Origin: Candidatus Woesearchaeota archaeon
GTDB taxonomy: Archaea > Nanobdellota > Nanobdellia > Woesearchaeales > UBA525
DNA length: 64,000 nucleotides
Direction: 5' to 3'
NCBI GenBank assembly: GCA_028818155.1
Contig: JAPPOH010000003.1
Location: forward strand, 25,389-89,388
Shown: positions 17,358 through 25,641 of the stretch, in pieces
How the letters are laid out: each line of letters begins with the position of its first letter
Position numbering within the stretch: position 1 is the first letter of the stretch
The notes under the pieces: generated by a model
Database searches by the model: none
Seen by the model: the letters and a program-made list of their open reading frames with translations, nothing else
What the model was told of the DNA's origin: nothing
Made by a program: the position numbers and the translations under genes

Positions 17358-17920
17358 TCACTGTGATTGAGACAGGGAATGTTGGCTCAGTTGTGCGAGC
17401 GTTTGAAGCACTTGGCGTGCAATGCACTGTCACAAGAGATCCAACTGTAGTGCAGAATGCGGAGCGGCTCGTCTTGCCTGGTGTTGGTATATTTGGGGAC
17501 CTTATGGAACAGATTGCACCACTCAAAGAAGCTCTTATTGAGTTCATAACAGCCGGTAGGCCATTCCTTGGGATATGTGTTGGCTTGCAAGTGCTCTTTG
17601 AAGAGAGTGATGAGAGTCCGGGCGTTGCTGGACTATGCATTTGCAAAGGAAATGTAAGGAAATTTACGAAAGGAAAAGTGCCACAGATTGGCTGGAACAC
17701 GCTTACAACGAAAGATGTCCATCTCGACAATAAATCGTATGTCTATTTCGTGAATTCGTACTATGTAGAACCGAAAGAAGACATTACTGTTGCAACCACA
17801 GACTACAATGGTGAGTTTGTGAGTGCTATCAGGAAAGACAACGTGTTCGCAGTGCAATTTCACCCGGAAAAAAGTGGCGGCGTCGGGTTGAGAATCCTCG
17901 AAAGGTGGTTGGAATGCTAG
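17354..17920 (+). CDS. hisH: Imidazole glycerol phosphate synthase, glutaminase subunit
   Basis: 188 residues. Class I glutamine amidotransferase: nucleophile in FLGICVGLQVLFE (usual GICLGMQ), oxyanion region VLPGVGIFG, and QFHPEKSGGVGLRIL with the catalytic His and Glu. Delivers ammonia to HisF. The start ATG overlaps the hisB stop (ATGA) and its stop lies inside the first codons of hisF, as expected for subunits made in equal amounts. Confidence 0.95.
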   Translation: MITVIETGNVGSVVRAFEALGVQCTVTRDPTVVQNAERLVLPGVGIFGDLMEQIAPLKEALIEFITAGRPFLGICVGLQVLFEESDESPGVAGLCICKGNVRKFTKGKVPQIGWNTLTTKDVHLDNKSYVYFVNSYYVEPKEDITVATTDYNGEFVSAIRKDNVFAVQFHPEKSGGVGLRILERWLEC

Positions 17921-18669
17921 CGAAGCGTATCATCCCATGCATGGATATCAAGAACGGTCGTGTTGTGAAAGGAGTGCAGTTCGAAAACCTTCGAGATGCT
18001 GGAGATCCTGTTTCATTAGCGAAAGAATACAATCGTCAAGGCGCTGATGAAGTGAGCTTCCTTGACATCATGGCCTCTGTTGAATCACGAGATACCGTGC
18101 TGGAACTTGTGAAAACCGTTTCGAAAGAACTTTTCATTCCTTTTGCAGTCGGTGGTGGTATTCGAACTGTCGACGATGCGAGAGCAATCTTGCAAGCAGG
18201 AGCTGAAAAAGTCTCGATCGGAAGTGCTGCAGTCATAAATTCTTCTTTGATAGATGAAGCTGTGCAACAATTCGGCGCACAAGCGATCGTCCTCTCTATC
18301 GACGCAAAGAAGAACCCCACGATGGATTCAGGATATGAACTCTATATTAACGGTGGCAGGGAAGCAACCGGTCTGGACGCGTTGGACTTCGCAAAGAAAA
18401 CAGCAGCAGGAGAATTACTACTGAACGCAATCGATGCAGATGGCACAAAAACCGGATATGATATTGCGGGAACAAAGCTGTTCAGCGAAGCACTCACGAT
18501 TCCTGTGATTGCCTCTGGCGGCGCAGGGAGTCCAGAAGATATCCTTGCTGTGTTGACAGAAGGAAAGGCGGATGCAGCGCTCGCCGCTTCTATATTTCAC
18601 TACGGGAAATACACGATTGCAGATGTGAAAGCATACTTACGAAAAAATGACGTGGAGGTACGGCAATGA
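17914..18669 (+). CDS. hisF: Imidazole glycerol phosphate synthase, cyclase subunit
   Basis: 251 residues, a (beta/alpha)8 barrel. LAKRIIPCMDIKNGRVVKGVQF carries the catalytic Asp11; GGGIRTVDDARAILQAGAEKVSIGSAA and the second phosphate site VIASGGAGSPEDI are canonical, as is LLNAIDADGTKTGYD with the second catalytic Asp. Converts PRFAR plus ammonia to IGP and AICAR. ATG 17914 chosen because it gives the standard MLAKRIIPCMD start; it overlaps hisH by 7 bp and hisA by 4. Confidence 0.97.
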   Translation: MLAKRIIPCMDIKNGRVVKGVQFENLRDAGDPVSLAKEYNRQGADEVSFLDIMASVESRDTVLELVKTVSKELFIPFAVGGGIRTVDDARAILQAGAEKVSIGSAAVINSSLIDEAVQQFGAQAIVLSIDAKKNPTMDSGYELYINGGREATGLDALDFAKKTAAGELLLNAIDADGTKTGYDIAGTKLFSEALTIPVIASGGAGSPEDILAVLTEGKADAALAASIFHYGKYTIADVKAYLRKNDVEVRQ

Positions 18670-19880
18670 TCATTCCATCAATCGATATTATGAACGGCAA
18701 AGCAGTGCAGCTCGTACAAGGGAAAGAGAAAGCGCTTGAAAGCGCGAAAGATCCGCTTGCGTTAGCGAAAGAATTCAACAGATATGGCGAAGTTGCTGTC
18801 ATTGATCTTGATGCTGCACTCGGAAAGGGAGAAAATAGTACGCTCATCAAAGAATTATGTCGTGTTGCTGACTGTCGCGTTGGCGGCGGCATTCGAACAG
18901 TTGAACGAGCGAACGATTATCTTGCTGCTGGCGCGAAAAAAATCATTCTTGGTACGAAGGCAACGCAAGAATTTTTGCAACGCCTGCCGAAAGAACGTGT
19001 GATCGTTGCGATTGACACAAAAGATGGTGTTGTTGTGACAGAAGGCTGGCGAAAAAGTACGAAAAAGACACCGCAAGAGCAAATTGATACTCTTTCTCCG
19101 TACTGTTCTGGGTTTTTGTACACGAACGTCAATAGAGAAGGCTGCATGCAAGGTGTTGATTTTGAAAAAATCAAGGAACTGAATGTAAAAAGTTCCCTAA
19201 CAGTCGCGGGCGGCATTACAACAACCGAAGATATCCAGAAAATAACTGGTCTTGGGTACGACGCACAAGTTGGCATGGCACTCTACACGGGAAAACTCAA
19301 TCTAGCCACTGTGTTCTGTTCGCTCATTGACTTTGATAAGTGCGATGGACTCGTTCCTACAATTGTGCAGGATAAACAGGTGCTCATGCTTGCATACTCG
19401 ACGAGAGAATCGCTCGAAAAGGCGCTTACAGAAGGAACCGGCACCTATTTCAGTCGCTCAAGAAACGAAATATGGACGAAAGGGCTCACGTCAGGAAACA
19501 GACAAGAGCTTGTGAAAGCTCGATATGACTGTGACCGAGACACAGTACTCTTTACCGTGCAGCAAAAAAACGGTGCGTGCCACACTGGAGGCTATTCATG
19601 TTTCGGTGAACAGGAGTTTACCATAGATGTGTTGTACGATGTCATCGCACAACGGATAGCGAACGCTAAGCAAAGTTCATTCACAGCGAAACTAGCTGCT
19701 GATGAACAAAAAATCATGAAAAAAATCAGCGAAGAAACGCAAGAAGTTGTGACGTACACAGATAAAGCGAATCTCGTCTGGGAGCTTGCGGACCTCACGT
19801 ACTTCATGTACGTGCTCATGGCAAAAAACAACATCACACCGCTCGACGTGAAAAACGAGCTCTGGAAGCGAAGAAAGTAA
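18666..19880 (+). CDS. hisAIE: Trifunctional HisA-HisI-HisE fusion
   Basis: 404 residues in three parts. HisA (about 1-218): barrel with MIIPSIDIMNGKAVQLVQGK, GGGIRTVERANDYLAAGAKK and YTNVNREGCMQGVDF, an archaeal-looking variant of the YTDxxRDG loop. HisI (about 222-318): PRA-CH hydrolase with EIWTKGLTSGNRQ, the DCDRDTVLF metal Asp residues and NGACHTGGYSCF Cys. HisE (about 322-404): PRA-PH pyrophosphohydrolase helices with KKISEETQEVVTY and LVWELADLTYFMYVL. It would perform pathway steps 2, 3 and 4 in one chain. HisIE fusions are common; HisA joined to them I do not recall. No frameshift or stop separates the parts. Last gene of the operon; hisC and a histidinol phosphatase are not in the window. 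Confidence 0.92.
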   Translation: MIIPSIDIMNGKAVQLVQGKEKALESAKDPLALAKEFNRYGEVAVIDLDAALGKGENSTLIKELCRVADCRVGGGIRTVERANDYLAAGAKKIILGTKATQEFLQRLPKERVIVAIDTKDGVVVTEGWRKSTKKTPQEQIDTLSPYCSGFLYTNVNREGCMQGVDFEKIKELNVKSSLTVAGGITTTEDIQKITGLGYDAQVGMALYTGKLNLATVFCSLIDFDKCDGLVPTIVQDKQVLMLAYSTRESLEKALTEGTGTYFSRSRNEIWTKGLTSGNRQELVKARYDCDRDTVLFTVQQKNGACHTGGYSCFGEQEFTIDVLYDVIAQRIANAKQSSFTAKLAADEQKIMKKISEETQEVVTYTDKANLVWELADLTYFMYVLMAKNNITPLDVKNELWKRRK

Positions 19881-19913
19881 ACTTTTATAAAACACCTGCA
19901 GGATTACGTTGCA

Positions 19914-21575
19914 GTGGCAGACCGTCCAAAGGCAGTAAAACTTGCTAAAAAACATCGAGAAGTTGGTGTTGCAGAGTTCTTCGCGCGGAACAAACACCTG
20001 CTTGGCTTTGACAATCTCAGAAAGAGTTTATTGACGACAATCAAAGAAGCAGTGGACAACTCGTTGGATGCATGTGAGGAAGCGGATATCCTGCCAGAAA
20101 TTTCTGTGGAAATCATCGAAATGTCTGCAAACAGGTTCCGCGTCATCGTTGAAGACAACGGGCCAGGCATTGTAAAGAAAAACCTCGGAAAAATCTTCGC
20201 GAAACTCCTCTATGGCAGCAAGTTTCACTCGAGAAAGCAAGGTCGTGGCCAACAAGGCATTGGTATCTCAGCAGCAGTGATGTACGCGCAACTCTCCACA
20301 GGGAGGCCTGCAAAAATTATGAGTCGTATTAGTGCTGGGAGGCCTGCCCATTACATGGAATTAACCCTTGACACGGCAAAAAACGAGCCGAAAGTGATTG
20401 TCGACGAAGAAAAGCCATGGGATAAGGAGCATGGGACAAGAATCGAGCTGGATATTAAAGCAAGCTACCAGAAAGGCATGCAGTCCGTTGACGAGTACAT
20501 CAAAGAAACTGCAGTCACAAACCCACACGCAACGATCATTTACGTGAATCCCAAAGCGGAGCAGTATGTGTTTGCTCGGGTTTCTGAGGAATTACCGCGA
20601 AAAGCGAAAGAGATTCAACCGCACCCGTACGGTGTGGAAGTCGGAGAACTCATCAAAATGATGGGGGATACAAATGAAAAGACACTCACGTCATGCTTGC
20701 AAAAAGACTTCTCTCGTGTTTCCGCCAATGTTGCGAAGGAAATCTTGCAGAACGCACGCCTCTCACCCAGTATGAACCCACATGAGATGACGCGCGAGCA
20801 TGCGGAGAGTCTCATTACTGGCATTCAAGAAACGAAAATCATGGCTCCGCCCACCGACTGTCTCTCTCCTATCGGTGAGGAACTCTTAGAGAAAGGTGTG
20901 AAAAAAGAAGTGCGTGCAGAGTTTTATAGCGCAACATCTCGTCCTGCGATTGTTGTCAATGGTAATCCGCTCCAAGTAGAGGTTGCCCTTGCCTTCGGTG
21001 GCGAACAAGAGAAAGACAAGCCTGCGCGCTTGATGCGATTCGCGAATAGAGTTCCGCTCTTGTATCAGCAGGGTGGCTGTGGCATCACCAAAGCAGTGAC
21101 TACAACAAATTGGAAGCCCTACGGTGTTCAGCAGTCAGGACAGAACATGCCACATGGTGCGTTAACAATCGTCGTGCACATTGCAAGTGTTTGGGTCCCC
21201 TTCACGTCTGAAAGCAAAGAGGCGATCGCGAACCATGATGATATTATTAAAGAGGTAAAACTCGGATTGCAAGATGCTGGTCGTGACTTAAACAAGTATA
21301 TTAAGAAAAAGTACAAGGCACACCACGCATTAGAGCGAGCAAACTTATTCGAGCGGTACATTCCAGAAGTTGCGCACTCATTAGCAAAGTTAACTGGCGA
21401 GAATGAGCAGCAACTGGTCACTGATCTAAACAACATGACACATAAAGAGCAACTTGTCGGCAATATTGAAGCGCTAAAAGCTGAGAATGTCGAGTATGAT
21501 GAAGAGTTTGCGAGCATTGGAAAAGAAGAAAAAGAGGACGTAGATGGCGAAACAGAGCCCGAAGGAAGCACTTGA
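19914..21575 (+). CDS. top6B: DNA topoisomerase VI subunit B
   Basis: 553 residues. GHKL ATPase: N box EAVDNSLDACEEADI, DNGPGIV, and GRGQQGIGISAAVMY (G2 box), then the transducer domain with the switch Lys in the RPAIVVNGNPLQVEV to NWKPYGVQQSGQN region. Works with subunit A as an A2B2 type II topoisomerase that decatenates and relaxes DNA. GTG 19914 sits 27 bp after a CTTTTATAAA box, so the mRNA is probably leaderless. Overlaps the subunit A gene by 32 bp. Confidence 0.97.
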   Translation: MADRPKAVKLAKKHREVGVAEFFARNKHLLGFDNLRKSLLTTIKEAVDNSLDACEEADILPEISVEIIEMSANRFRVIVEDNGPGIVKKNLGKIFAKLLYGSKFHSRKQGRGQQGIGISAAVMYAQLSTGRPAKIMSRISAGRPAHYMELTLDTAKNEPKVIVDEEKPWDKEHGTRIELDIKASYQKGMQSVDEYIKETAVTNPHATIIYVNPKAEQYVFARVSEELPRKAKEIQPHPYGVEVGELIKMMGDTNEKTLTSCLQKDFSRVSANVAKEILQNARLSPSMNPHEMTREHAESLITGIQETKIMAPPTDCLSPIGEELLEKGVKKEVRAEFYSATSRPAIVVNGNPLQVEVALAFGGEQEKDKPARLMRFANRVPLLYQQGGCGITKAVTTTNWKPYGVQQSGQNMPHGALTIVVHIASVWVPFTSESKEAIANHDDIIKEVKLGLQDAGRDLNKYIKKKYKAHHALERANLFERYIPEVAHSLAKLTGENEQQLVTDLNNMTHKEQLVGNIEALKAENVEYDEEFASIGKEEKEDVDGETEPEGST

Positions 21576-22626
21576 AACACTCGGCAAGGATCTGGTAGCA
21601 CAGATCAAGAAAGATGAGAATCCGACATTGCAGCTGCCAGTCCGCTCACTCTCAAACGTGAAGTTCGACGAGAAAACAAAGAAGCTCGGCATCGGGCAAA
21701 AGATGACAGAGCGGCAATTCTTTAACGTCAGCCACGCAAAGAAGTTCTTACAAACAATTGACGTTGCTGGCGCGATCAAAGAGTTAATTGATGTTGACAA
21801 AACATCAACACTCAGAGATGTGTTTTATCGCGTCAAGAGAACCATTCCTGGCACGAAAACGGAGACAGTTGATCAACAAACAGAATCGGACAAGGCGATT
21901 GAAGATTTAGAACTCATAACAGGCTTCAGCAGAGAAAAACTGCATGTGAACGCAAACAAAATGGGTTCTGTGGCGGGCAACGTCACCGTTGTTGACGCTG
22001 GGGATACGATCAACTGGGCAAAAATGGGCTCTGGCGGCTGGTCCATCCCGTCGAATGTGGAGAATGTCGAGTTCAAGAAAGTGGACGCGAAATACATCAT
22101 CTACATGGAGAAAGCTGCTGTCTGGGAACGATTAAACGAAGATAAGTTCTGGAAGAAACAGAACTGTATCATTGTGAGCTCGCAAGGGCAATCAACGAGA
22201 GGCATCAGGAGACTCCTCCAGCGATTATCATCAGAGCACAAACTCCCCATATACGTGCTGACTGACAACGACCCGTGGGGTATCTACATCTACTCCGTAC
22301 TCAAGTACGGTTCTATTAGCTTAGCACACATGTCAGAAGGGCTTGCTATTTCAAACGTCAAGTACCTTGGCGTCACGTGCGATGACGTGGAAAAATACCA
22401 GCTGCAGCGACATTACATCGCATTAAATGACAAGGACATCGCACGTATCAAACAAATGGCCGACTACGAATGGTTCAAAGACAACAAGGCATGGCAACGC
22501 CAGTTCAAGATGATGAAGAAAGCGAAAGCAAAGGTAGAAATCCAAGCTCTCAGTGCGAGAGGCATCACCTTCATCTCTGACACATACCTCCCTGAAAAGA
22601 TTAAGAACAAGGACTTCCTCGAATGA
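21544..22626 (+). CDS. top6A: DNA topoisomerase VI subunit A
   Basis: 360 residues, Spo11-type catalytic subunit. The catalytic Tyr is in LRDVFYRVKRTIPG; the Toprim domain has the DNDPWGIYIYSVLKYGS motif with its Mg-binding Asp residues. It cleaves both DNA strands with 2-nt overhangs. Usual length for the family. Overlaps top6B at the start and the membrane protein gene at the end (ATGA). Confidence 0.97.
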   Translation: MAKQSPKEALETLGKDLVAQIKKDENPTLQLPVRSLSNVKFDEKTKKLGIGQKMTERQFFNVSHAKKFLQTIDVAGAIKELIDVDKTSTLRDVFYRVKRTIPGTKTETVDQQTESDKAIEDLELITGFSREKLHVNANKMGSVAGNVTVVDAGDTINWAKMGSGGWSIPSNVENVEFKKVDAKYIIYMEKAAVWERLNEDKFWKKQNCIIVSSQGQSTRGIRRLLQRLSSEHKLPIYVLTDNDPWGIYIYSVLKYGSISLAHMSEGLAISNVKYLGVTCDDVEKYQLQRHYIALNDKDIARIKQMADYEWFKDNKAWQRQFKMMKKAKAKVEIQALSARGITFISDTYLPEKIKNKDFLE

Positions 22627-23138
22627 TCTTCCGCATCATCTTTGGCATGCTTATTCTTGTTGCGTTGTTTACTGGCAGTTTTGAGGTTGCTGCGTTTAAT
22701 ACAGTGATTTTTTTAGTCACACTACTGCTTCCATACCTCGCACGGTATGATGATGAGTACAAGCTGCTTGATGAAGCGTTGATGGTGATGTTTTCGCTCG
22801 CTGTGCTTGTCTCGATGTTCTTCAATTGGGAGTATGTGTTCTTCATCGGAATCGATACTGCTTTTCACCTTGCAGGGGGGTTTTTTGTTGGGTGGTTCGC
22901 AGCAATATTTTTCAAGAAACAACGCACGAACATGTACATTCTGGCAGTGCTCTGCACTGCACTCGTGATTGGCGTGGGATGGGAAGTTTTCGAGTGGGTA
23001 TTTAGCTGGATGCCAGATATCATCAGCGTCCCGTTTGACCCACAGGGGATACATGACTCCATAAAGGATCTTGTCGCAGATATGCTGGGTGCCTGTGCAC
23101 TTGTGCTCTGGAAATGCCGTCACAAGCTATTTAAATAG
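22623..23138 (+). CDS. Integral membrane protein (YjdF/DUF2238-like)
   Basis: 171 residues with five or six hydrophobic helices. The conserved polar pattern FHLAGGFFVGWFAA, VGWEVFEWVFSW and DSIKDLVADMLGACA (His, E-x-x-E-W, D-x-x-x-D) resembles the YjdF/DUF2238 family, whose function is unknown to me. It overlaps top6A by 4 bp and so is probably co-transcribed, with no evident functional link. Confidence 0.65.
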   Translation: MIFRIIFGMLILVALFTGSFEVAAFNTVIFLVTLLLPYLARYDDEYKLLDEALMVMFSLAVLVSMFFNWEYVFFIGIDTAFHLAGGFFVGWFAAIFFKKQRTNMYILAVLCTALVIGVGWEVFEWVFSWMPDIISVPFDPQGIHDSIKDLVADMLGACALVLWKCRHKLFK

Positions 23139-23157
23139 CATTTTCTAGTATCACTCC

Positions 23158-23826
23158 GTGAAAAGCGCGGGCGCGATGCGAGAGACAGCGGCAAAAGGCA
23201 ACGGGATGCTTCGCCCAGGTGACTCGAGAGATATTCTTGTGACTGAGTGGGAGATTGAGAAAGAGACCATCATGTTCTTCAAGATGATCTACAGGCAGAT
23301 CTGGGAGTACCTCAAGGAGAGCGAAATCTACTTTCATCCGCAGTCAGGGGACATGATTATTGAAGATCTCTATTGGGAACGTTGGGAACCGAGCGGTGAG
23401 AAAAGCCAGTGGATCTGGTGGCGGTTCTTGATCGGGACAGGAAACCCGTTTTTGCACGGCTTCTGCTCCTGGGACTACCAAACGTTGTACGTGCGTGACA
23501 AAGATAAGGCGTACAAAGGGAAAAAAGTCCCCCAATCTGCGATCACCGACTTATTCATCCGTGCGAAATTCTACTTACAGTTCGATCGAGATGACAAATT
23601 CAAGAACAGCATCGTCTGGAAGTTCAGGAGAGCATTCTTTAACCGTATCTACTATCAAGAGATCCAACAGATCAAATCCACGATCTATCAGCACGCGATG
23701 GACCTCAACAGACTCTGCAAAGGGATTCTCGAGGCAGAGGCTGACAGGGAATGGACAACGACAAGCTACGGCAAACTTGGCTACAAGGAATGGGGCGACG
23801 ACTGGGATACCGAGTTGAAGCCTTAA
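23158..23826 (+). CDS. Hypothetical aromatic-rich protein, 222 aa
   Basis: Not recognised. GTG 23158 lies 25 bp after a symmetric CTATTTAAATAG box, consistent with a leaderless mRNA; ATG 23176 is a possible internal start. Unusually rich in Trp, Tyr and Phe (YWERWEPSGEKSQWIWWRF, FYLQFDRDDKFKN), with a helical C-terminus (YYQEIQQIKSTIYQHAMDLN) and no membrane segment or signal peptide. Clear non-random amino acid use supports a real protein. Confidence 0.75.
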   Translation: MKSAGAMRETAAKGNGMLRPGDSRDILVTEWEIEKETIMFFKMIYRQIWEYLKESEIYFHPQSGDMIIEDLYWERWEPSGEKSQWIWWRFLIGTGNPFLHGFCSWDYQTLYVRDKDKAYKGKKVPQSAITDLFIRAKFYLQFDRDDKFKNSIVWKFRRAFFNRIYYQEIQQIKSTIYQHAMDLNRLCKGILEAEADREWTTTSYGKLGYKEWGDDWDTELKP

Positions 23827-24149
23827 GCAAGAAGTTTGTTGAGTTCTTCTACGATCTGTTCATGAAATGCATCTGTAACTGTGCACAGTTTTTTCCTGAT
23901 AACATCTTTGTGTACTGTGAACACTCGTTGTGGTTTCACCCAGCTTTTCAGTGGAAGTTTTCCTGCTGTAATGGCAGTCTTTCCTATCAACATACCTTCT
24001 TTTTGTGTAGCACTGGTTATGAGACAACAAATTCTGTCTTCTGTTTTGTTCAACAGTTTGTTTGAAAGAATGAGTGCTGGTCGCTGTTTCGCAGCTGAAA
24101 GATCTGAATACGGAAAAGGGAGGAGAACTATGTCTTTCTTGTTATACAT
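23823..24149 (-). CDS. MazF/PemK-family endoribonuclease toxin
   Basis: 108 residues. MYNKKDIVLLPFPYSDLSAAKQRPALILSN is the MazF/PemK core (DIVLV.FPFSD...K.RPALVLS), and ICCLITSATQKEG matches the second conserved strand with the catalytic Ser/Thr. It is expected to cleave mRNA. Its start overlaps the antitoxin gene by 8 bp. The tail overlaps the 222-aa gene convergently by 4 bp. Confidence 0.9.
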   Translation of the reverse strand: MYNKKDIVLLPFPYSDLSAAKQRPALILSNKLLNKTEDRICCLITSATQKEGMLIGKTAITAGKLPLKSWVKPQRVFTVHKDVIRKKLCTVTDAFHEQIVEELNKLLA

Positions 24150-24372
24150 CGTTCCACCGTTCGTCTGCTTTATTGTCCCAGTCTTTCTTTAAGACGTCCT
24201 CTGAGGCAAGCATTGTGAGAATACTTTCTTTGTTCGGATGCTTGCCCAGTGTATCAAGCTCGTCAAGTCGCTTTTCGATTGTTTTTCGTACGAATTCGCT
24301 CCATTTTATTTCTGAATACTCCCGCATTCGTCGATGAATGGTGTTTTCGATGGAAAGTGTGATGTTCGTCAT
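24142..24372 (-). CDS. Ribbon-helix-helix antitoxin paired with MazF-type toxin
   Basis: 76 residues from ATG 24372 (a longer frame begins at 24393 inside the palindrome). MTNITLSIENTIHRRMREYSEIKWSEFVRKTIEKRL (two pieces) is an archaeal RHH antitoxin N-terminus of the kind usually found with VapC toxins; the C-terminal KKDWDNKADERWNDV would bind the toxin. Here the partner is MazF-like, a mixed pairing. A perfect 22-bp palindrome lies 5 bp upstream, fitting autoregulation by the RHH domain. Confidence 0.88.
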   Translation of the reverse strand: MTNITLSIENTIHRRMREYSEIKWSEFVRKTIEKRLDELDTLGKHPNKESILTMLASEDVLKKDWDNKADERWNDV

Positions 24373-24377
24373 ACAAG

Positions 24378-24399
24378 AAATAAGTGACGTCACTTATTT
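24378..24399. promoter_or_regulatory. Perfect 22-bp palindrome, candidate antitoxin operator
   Basis: Each half reads AAATAAGTGAC from outside inward, meeting at the central CG, with all 11 pairs matching. It covers the presumed TATA region of the toxin-antitoxin operon and starts 5 bp before the antitoxin ATG. Confidence 0.65.
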
Positions 24400-24455
24400 A
24401 AGTCTTTTGGAAATCCTTATAAACCCGTCTCTCGAGAGTATCGTCTGAGGTGAGT

Positions 24456-25238
24456 ATGACAGTTCATGTGAAGAAGCTCTTGCGAAAGGGTAAGTGTCTT
24501 ATTCTTTCGTACGACGAAGGACTTGAGCACGGCCCACACGAGTTTAATGCGAAGAACGTCGATCCGGAATGGATCTTTGACCTCGCATACGAAGCGAGAT
24601 TCTCTGGAATTGCATGCCACATCGGTGTTGCTGAGAAGTACCATAAAGGACCATACAAAGATCTTCCACTCATCGTGAAAGTAAACGGTTCTTCGAAGCT
24701 GCCGAATATTAGCCCGATTAGCACACAGATTTGCTCTGTAGAACGGGCCGTCAAGGCGGGGGCGTCCGCTATTGGCTTCACGATGTATGATGGCAGTCCA
24801 AATGAACCTGCAATGTTAGAAAGCTTTGGTCGTATTGTTGAGGAGGCGCACGCGTACAATCTTCCTGTGATCGCATGGATGTACCCTCGCGGGCCGAATA
24901 TCAACTCGCAGAGCAATGATATTCTCGCGTATAGTGTCCGTATGGCCTTAGAGTTAGGTGCTGACTTGGTGAAAGTCAAGTACAACGGTGACTCTGAGAA
25001 TCTAAAGTGGATGGTTCGTTGTGCTGGCAAGACGCAAGTTATCGTGAGTGCTGCTCGGAAAGGGTCTGCTATTGAGTTCTTAGATGAAGCGGGTGTCGCA
25101 ATGCGTTCTGGTGTGCTTGGCATGGCGACTGGCCGCGTATTGTGGCAACATAAAAAACCATTTACCGTCGCGAAGGCATTGAAAGCGATTGTGTATGATG
25201 GGAAAACCGCAGCTGAAGCTGCACAGTTGCTCAGATAA
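24456..25238 (+). CDS. Archaeal class I fructose-bisphosphate aldolase (DhnA family)
   Basis: 260 residues from ATG 24456, which has GAGGTG upstream; GTG 24450 is an alternative. LILSYDEGLEHGPHEF carries the phosphate/catalytic Asp, AVKAGASAIGFTMYDGSP and PVIAWMYPRGPNI are canonical, and DLVKVKYNGD holds the Schiff-base Lys. The family includes FBP aldolase and the archaeal ADH synthase of aromatic amino acid synthesis; the sequence fits FBP aldolase better. Acts in gluconeogenesis/glycolysis. TATA-like CTTATAAAC at 24416-24424. Confidence 0.9.
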   Translation: MTVHVKKLLRKGKCLILSYDEGLEHGPHEFNAKNVDPEWIFDLAYEARFSGIACHIGVAEKYHKGPYKDLPLIVKVNGSSKLPNISPISTQICSVERAVKAGASAIGFTMYDGSPNEPAMLESFGRIVEEAHAYNLPVIAWMYPRGPNINSQSNDILAYSVRMALELGADLVKVKYNGDSENLKWMVRCAGKTQVIVSAARKGSAIEFLDEAGVAMRSGVLGMATGRVLWQHKKPFTVAKALKAIVYDGKTAAEAAQLLR

Positions 25239-25288
25239 TGTTCGATATCGCACGATAGCTTTTTTAAGAGTAGTATTCTCATTACACT

Positions 25289-25609
25289 ATGAACTGGATC
25301 TTGCATTTTTTGATTGGTGGCGTTGTAACTGCAGGGATGATCTATCTTGCACAGCACGTGAACCCGAAAGCTGCAGCGCTGCTGTATGCTGTTCCAGTTC
25401 AGTTTACGATTGCCGTTATATTTATTTTCAAGGGAACGTCCGATGCGACGATACAGAAGCTGACAGTTGAGACACTCTATGCGCTGACTCTCTTTGTCGG
25501 GTTCATTCTCCTCTTCTTCTTTCTCATGAAGAAATTCGAGTTCTGGACAAGCCTCGGTATGTCGTATCTCGCCTTTACCGTTGGCGGCATCATCTACATG
25601 CACCTATAG
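25289..25609 (+). CDS. Small integral membrane protein, four helices
   Basis: 106 residues with four hydrophobic helices (WILHFLIGGVVTAGMIYLAQ; AALLYAVPVQFTIAVIFIF; TLYALTLFVGFILLFFFL; GMSYLAFTVGGIIYMHL). The layout resembles GlpM/DUF3147-type small membrane proteins, but I cannot assign it. CTTTTTTAAG (25259-25268) lies about 25 bp upstream of the ATG. Confidence 0.7.
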   Translation: MNWILHFLIGGVVTAGMIYLAQHVNPKAAALLYAVPVQFTIAVIFIFKGTSDATIQKLTVETLYALTLFVGFILLFFFLMKKFEFWTSLGMSYLAFTVGGIIYMHL

Positions 25610-25641
25610 TCTTTTTATAGTCATCGCGAGTCTCCTGTTCC

